Positions 1-10,124 of a DNA stretch of 64,000 nucleotides are shown piece after piece. A program made the translations under genes and the position numbers. The stretch is from Platycnemis pennipes (Eukaryota > Arthropoda > Insecta > Odonata > Platycnemididae): assembly GCA_933228895.1 (NCBI GenBank), contig OW121851.1, positions 111,311,271 to 111,375,270 on the forward strand, written 5' to 3'. How positions within the stretch are numbered: position 1 is the first letter of the stretch; each line of letters begins with the position of its first letter. The notes below the pieces were generated by a model that was not told where the DNA came from, did no database searches, and was given only the letters and a program-made list of their open reading frames with translations.

Positions 1-230
1 GTGGAATTGACGATTGTTGAAATGAAATCTCAACATTCGGATCCAAAAAAATGTGTGACATATAATTACACTAATATACATATACTGATTACACAACTAT
101 GAAGCCAACAATAGGGTAAGTGGCACGGGATAAATTATCACCGAATATTCTCTACGCACTTGCTCTAATCGATATAAATTTACTTAGAGAGAAAAAATTG
201 TCAATTATTCATCCTAAGAGCACCTGTCGC

Positions 231-352
231 AAGATTATTAGTTCGATAGAGTCGGGTTAATCTTTGTAGAATCTCATCGTGAATAAAAGTAAATTTTTAT
301 TATAATTTCAGAGACTTTTTAAAACAAATGCCCACCACCGATATTATCCAAC
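231..352 (+). repeat. Dispersed direct repeat, copy 1
   Basis: This 120-bp stretch recurs at 1034-1150 in the same orientation with about 10% differences and a small indel in an A/T run. Shared landmarks are AGTTCGATAGAGTCGGGTT and CAGAGACTTTTTAAAACA. No coding potential or terminal structure was seen. It may be an old duplication or two copies of an unnamed repeat family. Confidence 0.8.
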
Positions 353-1033
353 GATGGTCTTATCAAAAAAGTATCCACCGTTGAATAAAACTGGTAGTTG
401 TTAGTTATTCTTCAGACATAAAGCTGTGCAATTCTTATATAGATTTTGTCTTTAGCCACTCTCAAACGTTTAATGTGAAACGAAAAAAAAATTCATTTTT
501 TTATTTTTGGCCTACTTAGTTATTTTCGTGAAGGCATTAAATGCTTGTTTCCAGCTAGTCGTGTAGCCAGGCAGTTGACGATCCGTTAGGAGCGTAAAAT
601 ATTTTTTTCCGGTATACCAAGGACTACCAATAGTACTCACACCTATTACTCGGTAATTAAATTGCCTTATTGTCCCTTATCGTTCACGGAAAGAAAGATA
701 TTTCAAATCCATCCGTACTTCAGCCTATATCGCTAACCATTTCTCTCTTATAATCGAATTTGAAAGCAATGAATGGGGTTTCATTCTGTTCCACAAATGA
801 AATTTGCGATGAGTTCCTTCATTCTGGCAATGGAACAATTGACCTCAAGTATCGGCAAAAAAAAGCAAAACATTTTAAGAGATAAAATTAATATTGTACT
901 CTGAATCTAAATGGGATTTTGTGCTCGAAAATTCTGCTCACGAAACGCACAAGTAAGATTATAGAAGTAGACTGTTTTGATCCATAGTTTCAAATCATAA
1001 TTATTACTTCGCATAGCACCAAGATTTGTCACT
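353..1033. other. AT-rich non-coding stretch
   Basis: No ORF, RNA gene or terminal repeat was recognised. The stretch is bounded on both sides by the two copies of the 120-bp direct repeat. Confidence 0.5.
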
Positions 1034-1150
1034 CAAGATTATTAGTTCGATAGAGTCGGGTTGATCTTTGTAGAATCTCATCGCGAATAAAAGTAAATTA
1101 TAATTTCAGAGACTTTTTAAAACAGATGCCCACCACCGATTTTATCCAAC
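1034..1150 (+). repeat. Dispersed direct repeat, copy 2
   Basis: Second copy of the 231-352 repeat, about 805 bp downstream in direct orientation. The sequence after it contains a G-rich run near 1201-1220 and no other recognisable feature before the LINE at 1462. Confidence 0.8.
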
Positions 1151-1461
1151 TCAAGAAAAAATTATGTTAATACTTGTAATAACTATGTACCTAATGAGCC
1201 CTGGGGTGGGGGGAGAGGGGGCCAGATGGCCTCACCCACCCCAGGTTAAATAAACTCAATATCAATATCAAGAAGTCTTCGTACAGTCTCCCCCTTCAAG
1301 TGTATAAAATGGTGCGAACTACGCATAAATACACCTAAACATGGTTGAATATTTTTTCTTTGACTGCCAACGCGACACGCCGTATCGGTGGCGTGTAGAA
1401 TATGTTGTATATTAAATGAAATTCCCTTATTTGAATTCGTTTTAACCATTCTGTGTTCATC

Positions 1462-2040
1462 ATCATCAAGGGTCGACAATCCTAGGATTGGTTTGACGCA
1501 GCCCTCCGCTTTATTCCTCTATCGCCCAACCTATTCATATCAATGTAATTCTTCTCTTTTACATCCGTCACAGCTTGCTCCATTTATCTCATACCCTCAA
1601 AGGCCTGCCTTTTCCATTCTTCCCATTCACATTGGACCATAATCACAAAATTAGATAAATTGATTGCCGAACTGACAGATTCAAAATGTCCTATTTTCCT
1701 CGTAGTATTAGGGATATGAATAACGGTAAATATATCCATTACGAGTGAATTGATGCATTGAATAGGTAGCTGCATGTTGGTATAAGGACTTATAGCTAAC
1801 CCAACTAACGGCATGTTTTTGCATGCATGCTTTGCTATTTTCATCTTTTTTTAAATAGCGTAGTTTTGAACAGTACCTACCTATACAAGTACTAATCCTT
1901 TTTTTATGCATGATATGTAGTGAATGTTTGGTGAGAGTTCACCCCCTGCCACACACCTTTATGGTGGCTTGCAGAGTATTATGTAGATGTATTCCATCGA
2001 CGACTTTCTTCATCAGGCCATCTTGCCTTGAAGGCCATTC
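1462..2040 (-). mobile_element. RTE-like LINE 3' end, interrupted by another LINE
   Basis: The minus-strand 3' end starts with an ATGATGATG-type tail (CATCATCATC on the plus strand) followed by GACAATCCTAGGATTGGTTTGACGC. The same sequence ends the LINEs at 16395 and 60199. Homology stops near 1629, where a plus-strand CR1-like LINE begins, and resumes near 1990-2040 (CGACTTTCTTCATCAGGCCA), matching 60370-60400. The element was therefore split by a later insertion. Only the non-coding tail and a few C-terminal codons remain. Confidence 0.7.
1630..1989 (+). mobile_element. CR1/jockey-like LINE 3' end nested in an RTE-like LINE
   Basis: The fragment begins with a degenerate end of the reverse transcriptase ORF (frames reading DCRTDRFKMS and FPR-like residues). 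It continues through the 3' UTR to the terminal stem GCCAC...GTGGC and an ATGTAGATGT end. The same order is seen at 8095-8395 and 20250-20870. It is 5' truncated. Assignment to the CR1/jockey group rests on the C-terminal RT pattern; the exact clade is uncertain. Confidence 0.75.
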
Positions 2041-3062
2041 TGCATTACGCTCCAATAAAATAATTTAAATTCAAGTTTTGAGACTTTGTACGCAGCGATT
2101 TTCGAAAATTGTTTCTTTCCCAGCGGACGTGCTAAGGAGTTTGAATGGGAGGCAAAGAAACAAAAGATTAAAGGAACCATGTTTGACGTCGCGCAGTGGG
2201 AAGTTACTTTGAGGAAAGGATTCTGAAAGAAACTAGCAGGGACGGTGGGGGGTAAAGAAACTTGGAGAAAGGAATGCGAATCTGACAAAGAGGGCGAGGA
2301 AATTCCTTGCGAACGAGCCAAGGACAATGAAGGGCCGACCATCTACAGCTCCAGGGTAAAGCGACGGGCGGTCGTCAGGGTAACAGGGTAAATGTCAGGG
2401 AAGTAGCTCACAATGCCGTTCGGAGTCCAAACCTTTTCGGGATCCATCTCCAGATGTCTCACTCAGACCGACGTTTCCTTCGCAGACGGACAGACAATGT
2501 CTCTCTGTCGAGTGGATTCACCCGCATTGCTTTCCGGTCCGCTTGGACAATTGAGCCACCCTCTGATGAAATCTCACGGGCTCAACCCCTTCCGAGGGAT
2601 CTCTCGTACGGTCTTTCAGGGTGTTGAGAGACAAAAGTCGACTCCATATCTCTCGCTCCCTCTCTCTCTCTGTTAAGGAACTCCGAAGTGGCGCCTCGTC
2701 GCGCTTAAGAGTCATCAAGTAGAAAGCGGGCTGAGGAAGAGAAGGGGAGTTGGTGGAGAAAGGGGCAATCACAATCCTCTTGGTGCAGACCGTCATTCTT
2801 GAAGATCTTTTGACGTGATAAGACAAGGGAGTTCCAGCTTATTCCGAGAAATGTCTGTGGCAATGTGGGTTTAGCCGACCTCGTATTTGATGTGAGAATT
2901 GGGTTATGAGTGTATCAACATGAAACCTATGCTACGCATAACAAAATATTGTATGGTCTAATAAGTAGGTGTATTTTTCTTTTTATGCACGGAATATTAT
3001 GTATCTTGTTCGTATAAGATAGTGAAATTACGCAAATTTGTAACTTCCAGTCAGTTTAATGA
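2041..3062. other. Unassigned stretch, GC-richer 2090-2830
   Basis: Several ORFs of about 100 codons overlap here on both strands (for example 2518-2826 minus and 2013-2342 minus). They are low-complexity or arginine/serine-rich and show no domain, so I do not call genes. A CT-rich microsatellite-like run lies at about 2645-2675. From 2831 the sequence returns to AT-rich. Confidence 0.4.
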
Positions 3063-3186
3063 TAAACCCCGTACAGTTTCAACACGTACGTGTTATTATC
3101 GAGGGACAAGGCGTTTGGATTCCTTTTGGACAAGGGATTATTCCTCGATTATTACACGAAAGTGTTGAAACCGGTCGGGGTTTCCA
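3063..3186 (+). repeat. Penelope-type palindrome with degenerate hammerhead
   Basis: An imperfect inverted repeat: the left arm (AAACCCCG, AGTTTCAACAC, TTATTATCGAGG) pairs with the right arm ending GAAACCGGTCGGGGTTT. The plus strand contains ACAC-GAAA-GTGT, a good stem II hairpin, then T-GAAAC and CGGTC as in hammerhead stem III and the cleavage triplet. The CUGANGA box before stem II is not recognisable. It shares GAAACCGGTCG with the palindromes at 3984 and 30384. Confidence 0.6.
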
Positions 3187-3983
3187 ATGAGTTGTGTGGA
3201 AATTACGAAGAGTATTTAGTTTCTGTTGGAAAATATTTGAGTTCCAATTGGTTGTTTTGTTGTGTTAAATATCTTTCTGGTATTTGTAATAATTTGTGTA
3301 TCGATTGAGAAAAGTATCGGTTATCGATTGTCTATGATCGACTATGTCATTGAATCAGCTTATATGCCAAGCAGTCACGGTAGTTACGAATCGGAGTTCG
3401 GCTGGCAATGACGTCAGTATTATTTCTTCACTATTTTCTCACGTTAAGTTGCTACGCAAATAAACGTTAACTCATTGCCACTCTCCGTTTGTTCCATGTA
3501 CCATTCACGAGTTTCACACGCAAATATGAAAAGAAAATTCCACGAAGTCAGCTCGCGAAGATTAAAGAAATGTCTTGTTTCTTATCATGGATTCTCTTTT
3601 GCGAGAAAAGTTTTGTTGTAAAAATAAATTGTTATTTTACATGTGTTTTTACAGATACAGTTATTATATTTGTTTTTAGAATATTGTAAAAATATCCTAT
3701 ACTTTATGTATGAACCTAAAAAATTGCATTTTCGTCCACTGGATCCCAGCTATTGAAAAGTAAGGTGAGACGTACAAAGATTAAATCAGTAGACCGTTTT
3801 TTTCGCTAGTTGTTGCCGCTGTCAATCCGATGAGTCTGCGTGTCCAACTTTATAACATGCGTAGGACGGCCATAAAAAGTTTTGCTACACTTCTGTGCCT
3901 AGCAGTGCTGCGACCTTTAGATTGGATATGTGGAGCAACCTATTCCTTTCCATATTCATCGATTATTCATCTCAATCCTGGTA
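3187..3983. other. AT-rich non-coding stretch
   Basis: No gene or repeat was recognised. The only ORFs are short and without domains. Confidence 0.5.
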
Positions 3984-4143
3984 TCTATTAATAAGAACTC
4001 TTAGTCAATTCCACAGAATTTTATTTTACAAACGACCGGTTTCGGCAGTTACGCCATCTTCACCTGAAGATGGCGTAACTGCCGAAACCGGTCGTTTGTA
4101 AAATAAAATTCTGTGGAAGTGACTAAGAGTTCTTATTAATAGA
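3984..4143 (+). repeat. 160-bp near-perfect palindrome with intact-looking hammerhead ribozyme core
   Basis: Arms 3984-4062 and 4065-4143 are complementary apart from about one mismatch, with two unpaired C at the centre. On the plus strand CTGAAGA (4064-4070) matches the CUGANGA box. TGGC...GCC forms stem II, GAAAC lies at 4084-4088 and CCGGTC at 4088-4093 forms a minimal stem III plus GUC. The minus strand lacks the first C of the box. Hammerheads with very short stem III are known from Penelope-like retroelements, so I read this as a Penelope terminal repeat remnant. Confidence 0.75.
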
Positions 4144-4309
4144 CATCATGACAACCTTCCACCACGTCAATGCTTCGGACTTTGATTTTACTGTCAATCC
4201 TGTTATGTCAAATCCACTTCTATTTTTCTGTGGCACATGCAGTAACACCTAAAAAATACAGGTCTGAAAACATGGAAAAAATTCTTTACAAATCTCATAA
4301 GGAGTATAT

Positions 4310-4600
4310 AAGGGGCATGCACGAGCTAGTAATTTTTATGCCTGCGTGATAATAAGTGTAAATTTACGTATCTCCGTTTACAAATGCTAGCCTGGTGACG
4401 GTTCACCCCCTGTTCTACACCCAAGTGGTGGCTTATGGGGTATTATGTTTAAGAAGATGCGTGAAAATTTGAGATGTTGGTAATTAATGCCTCCGCCCAT
4501 ATAATAATAATAATAGTATTTATTTATCCTATGAAACAACATTACAAGCACATATTACATTTCATTTAAATTAGGTATAACAATATTGGATGTGTAAGAA
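4310..4600 (+). mobile_element. LINE 3' end, TAA-tailed subfamily, copy 1
   Basis: This matches 10487-10770 along its length. Landmarks are TTTTTATGCCTGCGTGATAA, the variant stem CTACACCCAAGTGGTGGCTTA, GGGGTATTATG, then CCTCCGCCCATA followed by a TAA-triplet run. After the triplets both copies continue with TATGAAACAACATTACA, so the shared unit extends past the triplet run. It is a relative of the CR1-like 3' ends but a distinct subfamily. Confidence 0.7.
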
Positions 4601-5504
4601 ATGTATGCCATGGTACAGAAAAGTCACGATTGTCTAATGTATACAAAGTAAATGCCTAAATGTATAATACTACTCATCGATTGTGAACAAACCCTAAAAG
4701 AAATCGTAGAACAAAAGAGGACCTTGGGTATTCCTACTCGAAAGTGGTCCTTAGTGAACAATCAACTTCTGGGAGTTGACGAATCAGCCATATATATGCA
4801 TGGAAAACATAGTGGTTATATGATTACCTATAACAGCTGTTGGTATACGCAGTTACTTTTTAAGCTACAAGCCATCCGTAGAGTGTGTGGTAGAGGGTGA
4901 ATTATTATCGAATATACATTATATGTATGCAGTATTAGATAAATAATTAGTGCAATATTAGTTAATGGTGGAAACAGATTAACATTCATTCCTCAGGCGG
5001 GCGAGGCTAAACGATTTTTATCAACGAAAGTATATTGTTTTTAATTGTGGTTAAGTCATTTGATTCTGACCGTGACGGTGGTTTAGTCATAAAGATTTAA
5101 TTCGGTAAATAAATTTATAGTATTTACAAAATAAAATACAAAGGAGAGCATCGAATTTTGTGACAAATGTCCTATAAGCGTACAGGAAGTGTCACTTCGT
5201 GATTGAAAGTGGTTGAAGATATGGTTGGGAAGCCCTAGAGACAGAAGGTCCTTTACAAGATTAAAGTTCCTTTAAAAAAAATTCGAAATCTAACGAATTC
5301 GAATCAGGAACTGCAGACAAATTTATACTCTCACACTATCAGAAGGAGAGGCATAATCAACAAATGAAGAGAAATCAACTGTGGTACTGAGAGATGCAAG
5401 AAAGTGTTGCCTACGCACAGTACACGACTGGGACAAAAACAAAGTGTAATTATCGCATGCACGCCATAACTTATTATTAATCAATTAAGTTATTTTTTCA
5501 AGAA
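4601..5504. other. AT-rich stretch with a possible diverged LINE tail
   Basis: Around 4865-4900 the plus strand reads like a degraded minus-strand LINE 3' end (CAAGCCATC...GAGTGTGTGGTAGAGGGTGA). Nothing else was recognised. The 82-codon ORF at 4652-4900 ends in that relic and has no domain. Confidence 0.35.
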
Positions 5505-5580
5505 AAGTCACGGCTGTTGGCCAAGTACCCCTGCCATACCCCCTTGCGGCGGCTGGTAGGGTAATATGTAGTTGAAAATA
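5505..5580 (+). mobile_element. Diverged CR1-like LINE 3' terminus
   Basis: Only about 75 bp remain: a diverged terminal stem (CTGCCATACCCCCTTGCGGC), then GTAGGGTAATATGTAG. It is a severely truncated or decayed insertion. Confidence 0.5.
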
Positions 5581-6426
5581 AAGGTATGGATTAGATATAG
5601 ATGAAATATAGGTATGTAATGGATTAGATGTAATTTCACAAGTGAGCATTTAAGCGTGCATTTGACATGAATTAGTATAGTTAAACTATTTTCAGGTGCA
5701 CTGCAGAATAAACCGCGCACATTACACCTTCCTGTCTGGGTATTATTACTTAATAGGATATATTTTAGCTCGTATAAAGAACACATTTTTAATTTTTGTA
5801 CTGGAGTCTAACTCTAATCTTATTGTCCCTATCCTATCAAGCGTTATTCAAAGGTTTCTCCAATAATTTCTAACGCCACCGCAAAACACGAGTTTGAAAT
5901 TTACTTAAAAGATTCCATACAAATTTAATAACACTTACTGATATTGATTCCCAGTTGAAGGTTCGTTCGCAAAGCATTTATGGAAAAATTCCATCGTTAT
6001 TTTACTGCGCTAATCTCGTATTAATGGTAGTATTATAGTTAAAGTCACCTGTCATTCCTTTTTTGAAATGCACGGAGAGGAAAGCGGTGGAGAAAATGTA
6101 GATCATAGCCATTTATCATGACCTTACGCAGGAAGTGGGTTCCGTTTGGAATGGAATATATGTATCCCATCTTTGATAAACGCGAGCGTTCGCTTGCCTC
6201 CGCCGAGGTCGTAGTTTCTGCACGTCGATAAACACTTCACCTCGATTCGTTCGACTTCCGTTATTGCGTTCGCGATTCTGAGTCACATCTGCCGTCGCAG
6301 GACGTAAAAATGCAATTAGGAAGTGAAATGTTCACGAGCGTGTCAAGCGAGCGGCTCAACTATTTTTTTTGCCGGATTATTTCTTCGGATACTTCCGACT
6401 TGAGCATTCGGAGCAGTTTAGAGCTA
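5581..6426. other. Non-coding stretch
   Basis: No gene was recognised. The part at 6170-6330 is less AT-rich (CGCGAGCGTTCGCTTGCC, CCGTCGCAGG) but has no identifiable motif or ORF. Confidence 0.4.
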
Positions 6427-6825
6427 CGCAGATAGTATTTTGGAGCAAAAGTCGTATGAGAGTACCGAAGTCTGAGAAAGACTATCGTTTGTAAAAGATA
6501 AATTGACTGGTAACAGAGATTTATTCCAAGATCGCGAAGTAGGGGTGTAAAGAAAACAGTAGTGAAAACTCTGATATGGAGCGTAGCACTGTACGACAGT
6601 AAACATGGCCTTAAAGGGAAGGAGAAGTAAATGTATTTTGTGGTATTATAAACGGGAAGATTGGAAAAGCCAGGCCTCGTATGAGCTACATGGAACAGGT
6701 GGTGAAGGATGTAAAAGAGAAGAATTACGTCACAATGAAAAGGTTGGCCGATAGAAGAATCGAGTGGAAAGCTGCGTCAAACCAATCATAGGATTGTTGA
6801 CCAATGATGATGATATTTAGATAGC
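6427..6825 (+). mobile_element. RTE-like LINE C-terminal and 3' end
   Basis: Degenerate codons of the reverse transcriptase C-terminus lead to MKRLADRRIEW-like residues (ATGAAAAGGTTGGCC, then CGAGTGGAAAGCTGCGTC). These are followed by CATAGGATTGTTGACC and a TGATGATGATA tail. The first 200 bp are repeated at 6843-7040. No intact ORF remains. Confidence 0.7.
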
Positions 6826-6842
6826 TAGTTAGATGCGGTATT

Positions 6843-7120
6843 AGATAGTATTTTGGAGCAAAAGTCGAAGAGTACCGAAGTCCGAGGAAGACTATCGTCT
6901 GTAAAATATACATTGACTGGTAGAAGAGAATTTATTAAAAGATCGCGAAATAGGGGTGTAAAGGAAACAGTAGTGAAAATTCTGATATGGAGCGTAGCAC
7001 TGTACGGCACGTAAACATGGACTTAGAGGGAAGGAGAAGTAAATAAATGTTGTGGCTTATGAGATGTGGGTTTGGAGAAGAAATTGAAAGGATGGAAAAG
7101 ATGAGGTTGGTAGATGCAAG
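6843..7120 (+). mobile_element. Second partial RTE-like LINE copy
   Basis: It starts GATAGTATTTTGGAGC and tracks 6431-6640 closely (offset 413 bp), including TGGAGCGTAGCACTGTACG. It diverges before the 3' tail and ends in RTE-like coding relics (GGAAAAGATGAGG, GATGCAAGACGAACG). It lies directly after copy 1, so it is a local tandem duplication or a second insertion. Confidence 0.65.
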
Positions 7121-7244
7121 ACGAACGATGTGGTGATTTAAGCATTCAAATGTCAAATGTTTACGATCAGGATAGGGGATTATGTAATTTTCTGAATGCG
7201 GTTGAATGCGAATTTTGCATTTTTAATATGCAGGAGAATTTACC

Positions 7245-7590
7245 AGGTTGGTTGGTTATTCAGGGAAGGCAACCGACAGCTGAGGTCATTTGCGCCATTT
7301 AGGATAGATAGGCAATTGGGTAGGTTGGGTAATGGTAGAAGTTTTCAGGGAACGTAGAAAGGGTGGAGAGAAACCCAGCGTCGGCATTAGCCTACTCTTA
7401 ACCAAAGGCGCCAAGGGGACCACGGTTTAACGTCCCATCCGACGGACGGAGTACTGAACTTGAATTGCCCTCCACTAGGCACTCAAGTGGGGACCGGTTT
7501 ACCACTGAAAAATTCGCCATTGCCGGGAGTCGAACCCGGGCCCTCGGGATAGGAGGCCAGTACTCTAGCCACCACACCAACCCAATCCCC
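7245..7590 (-). mobile_element. tRNA-derived SINE, full copy with target duplications
   Basis: On the minus strand it begins GGGGATTGGGTTGGTGTGG, with a box A-like TGGCTAGAGTACTGG and a box B-like sequence (GACTCCCGG where the family has GATTCCCGG). The tRNA-unrelated body ends in AACCAACCAACC. The 11-bp GAGAATTTACC flanks it at 7234-7244 and 7591-7601. The same family occurs at 33984 and 43434. A run of about 345 bp with an AACC-rich 3' end is diagnostic of this family. Polymerase III transcription by reverse transcriptase partners in trans is the usual route. Confidence 0.88.
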
Positions 7591-7624
7591 GAGAATTTAC
7601 CGTTTCTCTTGAACCGTTGCCCTT

Positions 7625-7841
7625 GTTGGAACGTTTAAAAAGATATTAACTTGGCTGTTCCACTAGCGTTTTTATTTCCGAACATGATATCGATACAGAA
7701 TATCATTATTAAGGTGGAAATTCAGCTATTGATAATGATACGCTTGATCACCTTGATAATTACACACTGTATCGAAACCATGGCCTGAAATAAAAACGCA
7801 TGTGGAAACAGCCAAGTTGAAATTTATTACAACGTTCCAAC
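7625..7841 (+). repeat. Penelope-type palindrome, CCATGG subtype
   Basis: The left arm 7625-7698 (GTTGGAACG, TTGGCTGTTCCAC, GCGTTTTTATTTC, CGATACAG) pairs with the right arm 7768-7841. GTATCGAAACCATGGCC resembles the GAAAC-stem III part of the hammerheads elsewhere in the window, with CCATGG as the self-complementary piece. The upstream CUGANGA box is replaced by TTGATAA, so ribozyme activity is unlikely. Confidence 0.6.
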
Positions 7842-8094
7842 GATGAAGGATTTCCACCAAGTTACGCCCTCTCCCATTACTTGCGTTGCTCTTTGAATAC
7901 AGGAAATGAAAAAAGTGTAACACGCTGAAATAATTTTGTTAATAAAACTGTTCATTTTAATATGGATATCAGTAACTTCCACGAAGTGAAGCCTCAAACA
8001 GTGAATTGTGTTCTCATAGTTTTGCGCTGATATTGATAATGATCATCAACAGCCACCATCCTAAGATTATTTTTTTAATTTCGTATATATATAC

Positions 8095-8395
8095 CTCGTA
8101 CAATTAGGGATATGAATAACGGTAAATATATCGAATAAGAGTGTGGCAATGGATAACATTGGTAGCTGCATGTTGGTATAAGGACTTGAAGCTAACCTAA
8201 CTAACAGCATGTTTTTGCATGTTTGCTTTGCTATTTTCATCTTTTTTTAAATTGTGAAGTTTAGAACAGTGTATAAATACTAATCCTTTTTTATGCACGG
8301 TATGTAATGCATGTTTGGTGAGAATTCACCCCCTGCCACACACCTTTATGGTAACTTTCAGGGTATTATGTAGATGTAGATGTGGGGGCGAAAAA
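8095..8395 (+). mobile_element. CR1-like LINE 3' end
   Basis: From CTCGTACAATTAGGGATATG through GCATGTTTTTGCATG to the stem CTGCCACACACCTTTATGG and an ATGTAGATGTAGATGT end. It matches 1690-1989 and 20690-20880 in order and spacing. It is 5' truncated inside the last RT codons. Confidence 0.8.
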
Positions 8396-8439
8396 TCTCA
8401 ATGGATTTACCCGATGTACAATAGCTGAATTTTCATGGA

Positions 8440-8478
8440 GAAAAATTCATTCATCGGGGCGATGTGAATGAATTTTTC
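8440..8478. repeat. Perfect 14-bp-arm hairpin
   Basis: GAAAAATTCATTCA (8440-8453) and TGAATGAATTTTTC (8465-8478) are exact complements with an 11-nt loop. It stands just after the LINE end with no flanking element recognised. Confidence 0.7.
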
Positions 8479-8509
8479 TTCTTGTATTTATGTTCTCTCA
8501 AGGTTGGTG

Positions 8510-8740
8510 GATTGGGTTGTGGTTGCTAAGCTACTGACCGGTGGTTTCCGGCTTCAAATCCCGGGCAAGAGCCTTTCCCCCCACCCCCACTTAAAATCCT
8601 CGCAATTCGATTTTCTGCGTGTCAGAACTTCGTAGGAAACCGCATGTGGCCCAGGGAAAGGAACCTACTCTGAATGTGTGAATTTCACACGCCGATGGCT
8701 TAGTACGGGGGGTACGGGTGAGCTCTACCCTCACCTATCA
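8510..8740 (+). mobile_element. Possible second tRNA-derived SINE family
   Basis: The 5' part has a box A-like TGGTTGCTAAGCTACTGAC and a box B-like GGCTTCAAATCCC with tRNA-like spacing. A body follows (CAGAACTTCGTAGGAAACCG, TGTGAATTTCACACGCC). No target duplication or second copy was seen in the window, so this is tentative. Confidence 0.45.
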
Positions 8741-8764
8741 AAAACCAACCTCCGGGTTGAACAC

Positions 8765-9190
8765 AACTTATTACTTTAAGTTTGGTTTGACGCAGTTCTT
8801 TACCCGTTTCTCCCATCAGCTCCTCATATTTGCCAAACTCCTTTCTTCAACATTGTTCACTACTTCATGCATATGTAAATCTCATACGAGGCCTTCCTTT
8901 GCCATTCAACCCATTCCTTTTTTCCTTCACGATTGTATCCGTTAGACCAACGTGTTCCAAGACATGGCCGATCCTGATATAATGTCTTCTTTTCAATGTG
9001 TTCTGCAGAATTTTCTTTTCACTCACTCTTCTAAGGGCATTCTTCTATGTTATTCATTCTGTCGATCCATTTGATCTTCTTGGTTCTTCAACCTTAAATG
9101 CCAATGATAATTTTTTGTTTCTTTTGTTTATGCCAAGGGTCACGAAAAATTCTTTCACCCACCTCTGTTATATGAAATATAATCTCCAGG
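8765..9190 (-). mobile_element. RTE-like LINE fragment
   Basis: The plus strand shows the antisense RTE signature in order: TTGGTTTGACGCAGTTC, CTCATACGAGGCCTTCC, AGACATGGCCGATCC, TGTCGATCCATTTGATCTTC. These correspond to 60230-60500. There is no triplet tail at the 3' side and no intact ORF. Confidence 0.65.
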
Positions 9191-9194
9191 GTCT

Positions 9195-9849
9195 ATTTCA
9201 ACCTCATTCCATGATATGAGTATTTTCTCTCACCCTCGGGGCATCTGAGACAAGCCGGGAGTCTTGGATCCCAAATTACGTCACGTGCTGAAGCAATCGT
9301 TGGAAGAATCCGTTGGAGCGATGTTAGGATGCTCCTTGAGTCGTGTGCTCGTATAAGACTGAGGGGTCGCAAAGGATGAAAGGGAATTCTTCGGCGAAGC
9401 TGAAGGGACCGGGTATTTAATTGCCCTGAGGCTCTGGAAGGAATCAAGGGGGTCGTAAGGGTCAACGTCCCTTCATCGGTCCTTCCGATTTGAGGTGTGC
9501 ACTCTTTCGCACTCGTCTGAACCTTTCTCCTTTCCTTCGTTGGAAAAGGGAGGCCCGGAAGCGGCATTTCTATCGGATTTATTTCGGTTGTATCTGTTCT
9601 TGATTCGTTGACGAACAGAACGCTACGCTGGAGTTGGGACTGGGAAAAACTATACAGAGGTTAAAAGTTCCGTAATTGACGCCCTGGGCTTCAAATATGG
9701 ACCATATCGATCGATACGCATCGATTAATATTAAGGTCTTGGTCGTCAGATTTTTTTTCCTCGGATCCTTTTATCTCATGGTGGGGGGAGGAGGGGGTTG
9801 CAGATCATAGTGTTTCTTGAAGATCCAGTGTCAACATTTGCCGCAGTTC
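9195..9849. other. Unassigned GC-richer stretch
   Basis: A 124-codon minus ORF (9193-9567) is proline/arginine/serine-rich with no domain, so it is not called. A G-rich tract lies at 9781-9799 (GGTGGGGGGAGGAGGGGGTT). ATCGAT-rich sequence at 9705-9730 leads into the foldback at 9851. Confidence 0.35.
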
Positions 9850-9850
9850 A

Positions 9851-10082
9851 GTCGATAGCTATCGATCGTTAAATACCGAAATCTTCATGAGCTGGATCAT
9901 TAAGCATTAATATTGGCAATGCACAACATTTAAGCAACAATATACCAATATTAGGATGGTTAATGTGAGCAGTAGGATTTTCTTCAATAATTCGCGTTCT
10001 TGATAACGATATCGAAAGGAAGTGTGAAAGAGTGATCCAGCTCATCCAGCTCATAACAATCGATAGCTATCCCTATCGATAG
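9851..10082. mobile_element. Foldback or MITE-like inverted repeat
   Basis: The left end (TCGATAGCTATCGATCGTTA, then ATGAGCTGGATCATT) is the inverse of the right end (AGTGATCCAGCTCAT, ACAATCGATAGCTATCCC). The right arm carries a duplicated CCAGCTCAT. The AT-rich centre has no ORF. No target duplication could be fixed. Confidence 0.55.
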
Positions 10083-10084
10083 TT

Positions 10085-10124
10085 AAATACCGTAGCCATG
10101 TCTGTAGCTATGGCTACGGTATTT
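10085..10124. repeat. Perfect 15-bp-arm hairpin
   Basis: AAATACCGTAGCCAT (10085-10099) pairs exactly with ATGGCTACGGTATTT (10110-10124) around a 10-nt loop. It abuts the foldback element and repeats its TTAAATACCG motif (also near 9869). It may be a folded end of the same element. Confidence 0.75.

Noticed and set aside
2013..2826. Overlapping ORFs of about 100 codons on both strands
   Set aside because: The first overlaps a LINE tail; the others are low complexity (an RERERE run from a CT microsatellite).
9193..9567. 124-codon minus-strand ORF
   Set aside because: Proline/arginine/serine-rich with no domain, in GC-richer DNA where stop codons are rare by chance.
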